Assembly (NCBI GenBank): GCA_027069645.1 | Contig: JALXEI010000206.1 | Span: 1-15,628, forward strand | Origin: Hyphomicrobiales bacterium | Lineage (GTDB): Bacteria > Pseudomonadota > Alphaproteobacteria > Rhizobiales > JAKIUO01 | DNA: 15,628 nt | Reading direction: 5' to 3' | Part shown: positions 1 through 5,265 of the stretch, piece by piece | Layout: every line of letters starts with the position of its first letter | Position numbering within the stretch: position 1 is the first letter of the stretch | Position numbers and translations under genes: made by a program | The notes under the pieces: generated by a model | What the model was told of the DNA's origin: nothing | The model's database searches: none | The model's input: only the letters and a program-made list of their open reading frames with translations

Positions 1-146
1 GCCTGGCCGCGGATGACCTTGTTGAACTGGAAGGTCGCAGCCTGAAAGTGATCGAACCCGAAGGCCGCCGCTTCCTGCGCACCATCGCGGCAAGCTTTGA
101 TCTCTACTGGAAACCGGGCAAGGCCAAACATTCGCGGGCGGTTTAA
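1..146 (+). CDS. hemN: Oxygen-independent coproporphyrinogen III oxidase, C-terminal end (partial)
   Basis: Only the last 47 codons are present, read from base 3 to a TAA at 144-146. The residues fit the C-terminal segment of the radical-SAM enzyme HemN, which decarboxylates coproporphyrinogen III to protoporphyrinogen IX in anaerobic heme synthesis. Seen: a short strand-turn (LEGRSLKVIEPEGRRFLR), an alanine-rich helix with FDLYW, and the terminal HSRAV, which matches the family's usual R-H-S-(R/K)-A-V ending. The radical-SAM cysteine motif lies upstream of the window, so function rests on the tail alone. The gene converges on fur, and about 100 bases of 3' UTR with a repeat hairpin separate the stop from the terminator. 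HemN-like paralogues such as HutW-type proteins are less likely because of the tail. Confidence 0.8.
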   Translation, partial: LAADDLVELEGRSLKVIEPEGRRFLRTIAASFDLYWKPGKAKHSRAV

Positions 147-185
147 TACCGGATCGGCGCTATCGCTTGTCCGGGAAGCGAAACA
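147..185 (+). repeat. Dispersed hairpin repeat, copy A
   Basis: Begins right after the hemN stop codon. Contains the 16-nt core TCGCTTGTCCGGGAAG (163-178), also present at 833-848 (minus) and 10949-10964 (plus), followed by CGAAAC. CCGGA at 149-153 can pair with TCCGG at 170-174, giving a short-stem hairpin. No T-tract follows, so it is not itself a convincing terminator. Confidence 0.7.
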
Positions 186-243
186 TCAAGGCAAAACGAG
201 AAACGTGAGGCAATCTTTTTGCGCTTTGATATTACTGGCGTGC

Positions 244-282
244 GCCGGTCGCCTGTTGTCGATGCCGGTTTTATTTTTTTTT
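244..282 (+). terminator. Intrinsic terminator of hemN
   Basis: CCGG (245-248) followed by TCG pairs with CGA plus CCGG (265-268) around a loop of about 8 nt. A T-rich tract of 14 bases (269-282, one A) follows on the plus strand. The tract is the complement of the final Lys codons and stop of fur, so the two convergent genes share these bases. Confidence 0.7.
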
Positions 283-702
283 GATCGGCACGCCATAGAG
301 TTCCAGCCGGTGATCAATGAGTTTGAAGCCGAGTTCGCGGGCGATTTCCTTTTGCAGTTCCTCGATCTTTTCGTTGCGAAACTCGATCACTTTGCCGCTT
401 TTCATGTCAATGAGGTGGTCGTGGTGCTGCTTGTCAACACGCTCGTAACGGGCGCGGCCATCGCGAAATTCGTGGCGCTCCAGTATGCCCTCTTCTTCAA
501 ACAGACGCACGGTGCGATAGACGGTGGACAGGGAGATATTCGGGTCAACGGCACTGGTGCGCCGGTAAACCTCTTCAACATCGGGGTGATCTTCCGATTG
601 CGACAGCACTTGCGCGATAACGCGCCTTTGCCCGGTCATACGCAACCCTTTTTGTGTGCACAGGGCTTCAAGATGACTCTCTTCACTATGTGCCTTGCCC
701 AT
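271..702 (-). CDS. fur: Fur-family metal-responsive transcriptional regulator
   Basis: 143 residues, normal Fur length. An N-terminal winged helix (about 12-88) includes GLRMTGQRRVI and the recognition-helix segment ISLSTVYRTVRLFEEEG (56-72). The C-terminal dimerisation domain carries the metal ligands HHDH (93-96), E residues in 112-115 and H131. There is no CxxC structural zinc motif, as is common for alphaproteobacterial Fur/Mur proteins, some of which answer to manganese rather than iron; which metal applies here cannot be read from sequence. The protein ends in three lysines encoded by the bases that form the T-tract of the hemN terminator. The ATG at 700-702 has only a weak upstream GGA. 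The gene follows rimI after a 226-base gap holding a repeat hairpin, so it may have its own promoter. In many alphaproteobacteria fur follows rimI and precedes miaB; here miaB is absent and hemN converges instead. Confidence 0.93.
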   Translation of the reverse strand: MGKAHSEESHLEALCTQKGLRMTGQRRVIAQVLSQSEDHPDVEEVYRRTSAVDPNISLSTVYRTVRLFEEEGILERHEFRDGRARYERVDKQHHDHLIDMKSGKVIEFRNEKIEELQKEIARELGFKLIDHRLELYGVPIKKK

Positions 703-826
703 CCCGATTATTCCGTAATAAATGTAAAATGCTTCTTGTTTTCATATACCGATTTTCGCGCCTTTCGTCCAGCATCTATTGCCAAACCGCAAAAGGTTGA
801 AGCTCCCTGCTTCTTTCCATCCGGCC

Positions 827-867
827 GTTTTGCTTCCCGGACAAGCGACAAGCGCTGACCGGGAACC
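827..867 (-). repeat. Dispersed hairpin repeat, copy B (reverse orientation)
   Basis: Reverse-strand copy with the core at 833-848 and a GCAAAAC tail at 827-833. CCCGG (836-840) pairs with CCGGG (859-863). It sits 60-100 bases after the rimI stop and about 125 bases before the fur start, in the only sizeable gap of this gene cluster. The rest of the 703-928 gap shows no gene and no clear promoter. Confidence 0.7.
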
Positions 868-928
868 AGGGCTGCACGACGGGTGTTGTGGAGAGGTACC
901 GGCGACAAGGTAGCGCACAGTTTACGGC

Positions 929-1384
929 CTAATCAAGTGAACGTGCCATGACGAGGGCATCCTCGGGCGCGGCGCGGCCTTGCCGATAATAGCCGGGCCG
1001 GCGGCTGACTTCCGTGAAGCCGTGTTTTTCGTAAAGACGGATCGCCGGACGATTGTCGCTGGCGACTTCCAGAAAAATGCGTTTTGCCTTGCGCAGACGC
1101 GACAACTCCAGCGTGTGCATCATCAGCAAACTGGCGACGCCGGAGCGGCGTTTTTTATTGTCGCAGACAATGGTGAGAATTTCACATTCCTCACCGGCCT
1201 GCCGGGTCATGACAAACCCCACAAGCTGGCGCGAGGCCTCAAAGGCGGCCAGCGTCAGACAGTTGGGCTTGTCCATGAGATTGCGCAGGGCCCCCTCGTC
1301 CCAGGGGTGGGCAAAGCCGGATTTGTGGATACGGGCCATCGCGGGCGCATCCTCGCGACCGGCATGGAGAATATGGGCTGTCAA
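929..1384 (-). CDS. rimI: Ribosomal-protein-S18-alanine N-acetyltransferase family GNAT protein
   Basis: 151 residues from a TTG start at 1382-1384. GNAT fold: an N-terminal segment with MARIHKSGFAHPW; the acetyl-CoA binding loop KKRRSGVAS (77-85), matching R/Q-x-x-G-x-A; and the late motif LEVASDNRPAIRLYEKHGF (105-123), in which E106, N111 and Y118 are conserved in RimI. It acetylates the N-terminus of S18 in E. coli; substrates in this organism are unknown. Start choice: AGGAG at 1392-1396 lies 7 bases before TTG 1384, while a possible TTG seven codons upstream (1405) has no such site and would sit upstream of the AGGAG. It starts 36 bases after the tsaB stop, the common tsaB-rimI pairing that links tRNA t6A formation with RimI. 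Confidence 0.9.
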   Translation of the reverse strand: MTAHILHAGREDAPAMARIHKSGFAHPWDEGALRNLMDKPNCLTLAAFEASRQLVGFVMTRQAGEECEILTIVCDNKKRRSGVASLLMMHTLELSRLRKAKRIFLEVASDNRPAIRLYEKHGFTEVSRRPGYYRQGRAAPEDALVMARSLD

Positions 1385-1391
1385 GTGATCG

Positions 1392-1396
1392 CTCCT
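1392..1396 (-). promoter_or_regulatory. Shine-Dalgarno AGGAG deciding the rimI start
   Basis: Minus-strand AGGAG is separated by seven bases from the TTG at 1382-1384. It favours the 151-residue protein over a version seven residues longer. Confidence 0.65.
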
Positions 1397-1420
1397 GTCT
1401 TGCAACGCGAAACCAGTGCA

Positions 1421-2137
1421 TTATTGCCGATCAATAGCGTACCCCGTCTGGATTTTAGCATCTGCGGGGCGCAGGTAAAGAGGGCTGACGCGTTCCAGGG
1501 GTGAAAAACTGTCATTTTCGCTCTCCGCAGCAAGTTCGGCCAGATCGGCGGCACGGGGTTGCAGATCGCCGGTCTGGCAGAGAAGTTGAAGCTTTTTTGA
1601 AGCGAGAGACGCGGCCACATGTTCGGCCCCCGAACCGGCAAGCCGCAAGGGCGAAGCCTTGGCAGCAAGGGATTGCGCTATCTTTTCGGCTGTCAGGGCC
1701 AGAGGTTCCGTGACGGGCTGTAGTCCTGTTGCTGACGGACCTGTCCGCCGGAACAGTTGCCAGTAGATTTCGCCGCGTCGCGCATCAACGGCAATACCCG
1801 TATAGTCTGGCTGTTCAAAGGGAACACCTCTGGCGAGCACCTGCAAGGTGCCGAACCCGACCAGCGGTTTGTTGCAGGCAAGGGCGAGGCCTCGCGCCGT
1901 TGCAAGGCCGATGCGTACACCGGTAAAGGTTCCGGGGCCACGGCTGACCGCAAACCGGTCAATTCGCGAAAGAGGGATTCCGGCCTGTGCCAGGCAGTCA
2001 TCAATCATCGCCATCAGACGCTCGGCATGGCCGCGGCCGATTTCCTCGTAAGCGGAAAAAACCTTCCGGTCGTCACCGGTTACCATGACAGCAACCGAAC
2101 AGGCCTGCATGCTGGTATCAAGGGCAAGAATATTCAT
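1421..2137 (-). CDS. tsaB: tRNA N6-threonylcarbamoyladenosine biosynthesis protein TsaB
   Basis: 238 residues, typical for TsaB (YeaZ), the non-catalytic partner that binds TsaD and TsaE for t6A37 formation on ANN-decoding tRNAs. Seen: the ASKHA start MNILALDTSMQACSVAV (1-17), the family signature SRGPGTFTGVRIGLATARGL (65-84), and a C-terminal PLYLRP block (219-224) typical of TsaB. The ATG at 2135-2137 is chosen because the NILALDTS start is canonical; an open frame runs about 80 codons further upstream into the nitroreductase gene, without homology-like character. The Shine-Dalgarno is weak. The gap to the upstream nitroreductase is 22 bases, so the gene is probably translated from a shared transcript. 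tsaD and tsaE are not in the window. Confidence 0.95.
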   Translation of the reverse strand: MNILALDTSMQACSVAVMVTGDDRKVFSAYEEIGRGHAERLMAMIDDCLAQAGIPLSRIDRFAVSRGPGTFTGVRIGLATARGLALACNKPLVGFGTLQVLARGVPFEQPDYTGIAVDARRGEIYWQLFRRTGPSATGLQPVTEPLALTAEKIAQSLAAKASPLRLAGSGAEHVAASLASKKLQLLCQTGDLQPRAADLAELAAESENDSFSPLERVSPLYLRPADAKIQTGYAIDRQ

Positions 2138-2159
2138 GACCGTATCGGGCCGCAGCTGT

Positions 2160-2750
2160 CTATATGATCGAGGCAAATTCATCAAAATCAAAACGCGGCG
2201 AGCGCGGGAACATGTCCTTTGGATCGCCATAGCCAAAGCAGCACAAAAAGTTTGATTTGATATTGGTTCCGGCGAAAAATTCCCTGTCCACGGCCTCGTT
2301 GTCAAATCCGGACATGGGACCGGTATCAAGACCAAGGGCGCGGGCCGCCATGATGAAGTAGGCACCTTGCAGCGTGCCATTGCGAAAGGCGGTCGTTGCG
2401 GTCAGTTCCTCATTGCCCTCGAACCAGCTTTTGGCATCGGTATGGGGAAACAGTCTGGGCAGATGGTCGGCAAAATCCAGGTCATGGCCGATAATGACGG
2501 TACAGGGGGCCGAGCGGATTTTCGGCTGGTTGGCGTCCATTGCCATTGAGGCAAGCTTGTCTTTTGCCTCGTTACTCTGGGCGAACACCAGCCGGGCCGG
2601 AGAGCAGTTGGCGCTTGTGGGGGCCCATTTCATCATATTGGCGAGCTCTTTTATGAGCATCGGAGAGACAGGTTTGTCCTGCCAGCTGTTGAAAGTTCGT
2701 GCCTCGAAAAAAAGCTGGTCAAGGGCAGGCTGGCCCAGTCGGTTGGTCAA
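2160..2750 (-). CDS. Nitroreductase family protein, RutE-like (malonic semialdehyde reductase type)
   Basis: 196 residues, the usual length of the RutE/HadB branch of FMN-dependent nitroreductases. Seen: ARTFNSWQDKPVS (17-29), MMKWAPTSANCSPARLVF (39-56), HLPRLFPHTDAKSWF (96-110), FRNGTLQGAYFIMAARALGLD (122-142), GPMSGFDN (144-151), and FGYGDPKDMFPRSPR near the end. RutE reduces malonic semialdehyde to 3-hydroxypropionate in pyrimidine breakdown. No other rut gene is nearby, so the physiological substrate here is open; these enzymes can also act as general NAD(P)H reductases. The start is TTG at 2748-2750, supported by AAGGAG eight bases upstream. The gene sits inside the nfuA-to-fur cluster, 22 bases before tsaB, where many alphaproteobacteria have no such gene. 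Confidence 0.9.
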   Translation of the reverse strand: MTNRLGQPALDQLFFEARTFNSWQDKPVSPMLIKELANMMKWAPTSANCSPARLVFAQSNEAKDKLASMAMDANQPKIRSAPCTVIIGHDLDFADHLPRLFPHTDAKSWFEGNEELTATTAFRNGTLQGAYFIMAARALGLDTGPMSGFDNEAVDREFFAGTNIKSNFLCCFGYGDPKDMFPRSPRFDFDEFASII

Positions 2751-2758
2751 TTTCTGTA

Positions 2759-2764
2759 CTCCTT
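2759..2764 (-). promoter_or_regulatory. Shine-Dalgarno AAGGAG deciding a TTG start
   Basis: Minus-strand AAGGAG lies eight bases before the TTG at 2748-2750. It makes the TTG start of the RutE-like nitroreductase credible. Confidence 0.65.
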
Positions 2765-2816
2765 GTATTCATACCAGACTTTGGCGATCAGGTTCTGGCA
2801 AATTTGCGACAGGTGT

Positions 2817-3026
2817 TCAAAATCTGTTTTTGACGAAAACGGAGAGGTCGCGCACCAGCAAGACACCGAATACAGCAACAAGAATGCCACCCGCGACACG
2901 CAGCAGATTCATGCTGTTCCATAGCCCGTCGAAAAATGTTTCAGGGAAAAAACAAAGGGCAATCCCGGGAAACAGCAGTAAAACGATGCGAACAGGCAAA
3001 CAGGGTGTTTTCCGGTATTCGCTCAT
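2817..3026 (-). CDS. Small two-helix membrane protein, function unknown
   Basis: 69 residues. A short polar start (MSEYRKTPC) is followed by a first hydrophobic stretch at about 11-30 (VRIVLLLFPGIALCFF), a polar linker with a Trp, a second hydrophobic helix at about 41-60 (LLRVAGGILVAVFGVLLV), and a basic tail ending KNRF. I do not recognise a family. It lies 23 bases after the nfuA stop and 66 before the nitroreductase, in the same direction, and its hydrophobic periodicity argues for a real gene. The ATG at 3024-3026 has only a weak GG upstream, so expression may depend on coupling within the transcript. Confidence 0.65.
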   Translation of the reverse strand: MSEYRKTPCLPVRIVLLLFPGIALCFFPETFFDGLWNSMNLLRVAGGILVAVFGVLLVRDLSVFVKNRF

Positions 3027-3049
3027 GCCGTGCCTGTATTCGTGGCAGT

Positions 3050-3604
3050 CTAGGCCGCCCGAACCTCCTTCACTTCCGGCAGGAAATGCCTGAGCAGGTT
3101 TTCAATGCCGTTCTTCAATGTAGCGGTCGAGCTTGGACAGCCGGAGCAGGCGCCGCGCATGTGCAGATAGACAACGCCATCCTTGTAGGCCTGGAAAATA
3201 ATGTCGCCGCCATCCTGAGCCACAGCAGGGCGTACCTTTTCTTCCAGCAACTGCTTGATGGTGTCAACGGTTTCGCGGTCCGCTTCATCAAAAACTTCAT
3301 TCTCGTTGTCGCCTTGCGCATCCCCTTCCATGACAGGCGCTCCGGACATGAAATGCTCCATAATAACGCCCATGACAGCGGGCTTCAGAAGTTCCCAGTC
3401 CAGATCTCCCTTTGTGACCGAAATGAAATCGCGGCCCAGAAAAACACCGGCAACGCCGTCGATCTCGAAAAGACGCTGCGCCAGAGGCGAACTGTCGGCG
3501 TCCTCTATTGTTTTGAAATCCTGCACACCACTGGCAAGTACCTGCTTGCCCGGCACGAATTTCAGTGTCGCCGGGTTCGGAGTTGGTTCGGTCTGAATAA
3601 ACAT
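3050..3604 (-). CDS. nfuA: NifU-family Fe-S cluster carrier protein (Nfu)
   Basis: 184 residues in two domains. The N-terminal Nfu domain (1 to about 88) starts with the canonical MFIQTEPTPNPATLKFVPGK. After an acidic linker (about 93-108) comes the C-terminal NifU-like domain (about 112-182), holding GACSGCPSS with C153 and C156, the pair that ligates a [4Fe-4S] cluster across a dimer. It delivers clusters to client proteins in the cytoplasm. I chose the ATG at 3602-3604 because this N-terminus is the family's; an in-frame ATG 17 codons upstream gives a non-conserved extension and AGGAG precedes the chosen ATG. It is the first gene of the minus-strand cluster, with a plausible promoter at 3679-3706. 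Confidence 0.95.
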   Translation of the reverse strand: MFIQTEPTPNPATLKFVPGKQVLASGVQDFKTIEDADSSPLAQRLFEIDGVAGVFLGRDFISVTKGDLDWELLKPAVMGVIMEHFMSGAPVMEGDAQGDNENEVFDEADRETVDTIKQLLEEKVRPAVAQDGGDIIFQAYKDGVVYLHMRGACSGCPSSTATLKNGIENLLRHFLPEVKEVRAA

Positions 3605-3678
3605 GAGAGTAGTTCTCCTGTATGTGATGAATGCTGCTGTCTTTCTGGCGGGCATTCGGGCAAGGGCTGTTGTCTCTC

Positions 3679-3706
3679 AATCTAGAACAATTTTAGAAAG
3701 ATGCAA
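3679..3706 (-). promoter_or_regulatory. Possible sigma70-like promoter of nfuA
   Basis: On the minus strand, TTGCAT (3701-3706) and TAGATT (3679-3684) are separated by 16 bases. They predict a leader of about 70 bases before the nfuA ATG. Moderate match to consensus only. Confidence 0.4.
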
Positions 3707-3742
3707 CAGATCAATATATTTTCATATGCGATAACCTGTCCC

Positions 3743-3766
3743 GCGGTCGCCTGACCCGCATTTTTT
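3743..3766 (+). terminator. Terminator-like hairpin with no plus-strand gene upstream
   Basis: GCGGTC (3743-3748) pairs with GACCCGC (3753-3759, one bulged C) across a 4-nt loop, then six T (3761-3766) after one A. It points in the plus direction although the nearest upstream gene, nfuA, runs the other way. Confidence 0.45.
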
Positions 3767-3865
3767 CTACCTGTTGGCTGTATATATGCTTTTCGGTCGG
3801 AGCGCAGCGAAGCCCCGGGGAGCGGGTAAACGGGTCGAAATACAATGATCAGGCTTTTTGCACCC

Positions 3866-3894
3866 TTGCATTAGGACTTTGTTAAGGTTATACA
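3866..3894 (+). promoter_or_regulatory. Sigma70-like promoter of the candidate small RNA
   Basis: TTGCAT (3866-3871), 17-base spacer, TATACA (3889-3894). An inverted repeat ACAAC-GTAAG-GTTGT (3892-3906) overlaps the -10 box and the predicted start and could be an operator or a 5' hairpin. Confidence 0.55.
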
Positions 3895-3900
3895 ACGTAA

Positions 3901-4048
3901 GGTTGTCATAATAGAAAATGCACCAATAACAGGAGATATCACAGCGCTAACAGGGCCCTGCAATTCCGTTTCCCGGTGCGGGGCCAAACTCTGCCGGCGG
4001 CGATGATACGGGACATTCTGCGCCTCGTGTCTCTCCGCCGGTTTTTTT
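3901..4048 (+). ncRNA. Candidate structured small RNA of unknown family
   Basis: No protein gene occupies the plus strand here, yet a promoter, a stable hairpin and an intrinsic terminator lie in order. The predicted transcript starts near 3901. It has a largely single-stranded 5' part with AGGAGATATCACAGC (3931-3945), a 9-bp stem GGCCCTGCA (3954-3962) with TGCGGGGCC (3977-3985), one G-T pair, and then the terminator stem at 3994-4041. A start codon at 3918 opens only MHQ-stop, so it is not a credible leader peptide. I compared it by eye with the features of 6S RNA, tmRNA, SRP RNA and RNase P RNA and cannot assign it. Its 3' end overlaps the hlyD stop codon by a few bases on the opposite strand. 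Confidence 0.5.
3994..4048 (+). terminator. Intrinsic terminator of the candidate small RNA
   Basis: CCGGCGG (3994-4000) pairs with CCGCCGG (4035-4041). Inside, GGGACA (4010-4015) pairs with TGTCTC (4028-4033, one G-T). Seven T follow (4042-4048). The reverse strand has no T-tract after the stem, so it acts in the plus direction; the last T residues are the complement of the hlyD stop codon. Confidence 0.65.
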
Positions 4049-5261
4049 ATTTTGTCATGCGTCGTGCGGTAATGGCCGTGCCATCGACAATCAGGTCGGA
4101 GGGATGCAGGATGACCCGGTCGCCACTGACAAGGCCGTCGGTGACCTCGGCAAATTGCTGATTGCGATGATTGATTTTGATCTTTTTCAGTCGCGCCCGA
4201 CCATTTTGTTCGATAAACACCACCCAGTCATTGCCCTTGCGAAATAGGGCCGGGAGAGGCACGAGCACCGGATTTTTTCCTTCCCAGACATTGATATGGG
4301 CATAAACCCGAAATTCATGTCCCAGTCTCGGGATGCGGTCGCCAGCCGGTAACAGGTCGAGGATGGTTCTGACCCTTTGTTCCTCGATACCAAGGGCCGA
4401 GACCTTTGTGAAACCGGCCGGTTCGATATGGCGCACCCGTGCGGGCAGGGCCTTTTCGCCCCCCCAGCCGTCTATCATGGCATGGGCCCCGGGATGTACC
4501 CTGACCGCATCGCTCGACAAAAGATCAATAACGATTTCAAGATCACGGTCATTGCCAATGTCCAGCAAAGGGGTTCCGGCGGTAACAACCTGTTCGCTCT
4601 TGTGTCTGATCGCGAGAACGCGCCCGTCTGCGGGGGAGGTCAGGGACAGGCAGCAACTGGCCGTTTTTTTCTTTTTCCGGTGGTTTCCGGCGGGTTGTAA
4701 AAGTTGTGCCCTGACACTCTCCAGCTCCTTGCGGCGCACTTCAACCCTGGCCCTTGCCGCATCAACAGCAGCTTTGGCCTTGCGCCGGGCGGCCGCACTC
4801 TGGTCATAGATTTTGCGGGCAACAATGCGTTTTTTATACAAACGTGCGGTGCGCCGGAAGTCGGATACCGCATATTCATGGTCGGCCTCGACCCGGCTTA
4901 ATTCGGCTTTGGCGAGGGCAAGAGCGGCTTCGGCACTTTTGATATTGGCGCGCAGGACATTGAGAGAGCGGACATCCTGAAAGGCCGGAGCGAGGGGTTC
5001 TATGACAGCCACCACGGTTTTGCCCTTGCGAACCCGGTCTCCCTCCCTGAGAGACAGACGGCGCAGCAGACCGGAGACGGGAGCCGATACGGTATAGATT
5101 TCCCTGATTCGGGTTCTGCCTTCCTCGTTGACTGTTACCGCCAGCGGTCCGCGCCGGATGGTGGCAAGATCCACTTCTGTTGCGGGGGTATACAGTCCCC
5201 AGGCAAACAGCGCGGCAAGGGCCACCAGTCCGATTGTCATCAGAAGCCTGTTTTTATTCAT
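4047..5261 (-). CDS. HlyD-type periplasmic adaptor of an ABC exporter
   Basis: 404 residues. A membrane anchor lies at about 5-24; the first half of the barrel/lipoyl domain at 31-90 (EEGRTRIREIYTVSAPVSGLLRRL, then LREGDRVRKG). A long alpha-helical hairpin rich in A, E, K and R (about 98-188) follows, and the second lipoyl half has SPADGRVLAIRH (209-220) and TPLLDIG. Beta-barrel and membrane-proximal domains follow to about 395. It would connect the inner-membrane permease to the periplasm or outer membrane. Odd: a basic run HRKKKK next to CC (194-204) at the hairpin-to-lipoyl junction. It begins four bases after the permease stop and is the last gene of the operon. Its TAA lies in the T-tract complement of the small-RNA terminator. 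The cargo is unknown. Confidence 0.9.
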   Translation of the reverse strand: MNKNRLLMTIGLVALAALFAWGLYTPATEVDLATIRRGPLAVTVNEEGRTRIREIYTVSAPVSGLLRRLSLREGDRVRKGKTVVAVIEPLAPAFQDVRSLNVLRANIKSAEAALALAKAELSRVEADHEYAVSDFRRTARLYKKRIVARKIYDQSAAARRKAKAAVDAARARVEVRRKELESVRAQLLQPAGNHRKKKKTASCCLSLTSPADGRVLAIRHKSEQVVTAGTPLLDIGNDRDLEIVIDLLSSDAVRVHPGAHAMIDGWGGEKALPARVRHIEPAGFTKVSALGIEEQRVRTILDLLPAGDRIPRLGHEFRVYAHINVWEGKNPVLVPLPALFRKGNDWVVFIEQNGRARLKKIKINHRNQQFAEVTDGLVSGDRVILHPSDLIVDGTAITARRMTK

Positions 5262-5265
5262 ATGT

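Noticed and set aside
97..858. 253-codon plus-strand open frame across fur
   Set aside because: Antisense to fur; its LSLVREAK start comes from repeat copy A.
3901..4048. Identification of the small RNA as tmRNA, 6S, SRP or RNase P RNA
   Set aside because: I found no tag-peptide frame, no SRP tetraloop motif and no RNase P core. A 6S-like fold cannot be excluded but I cannot show it.
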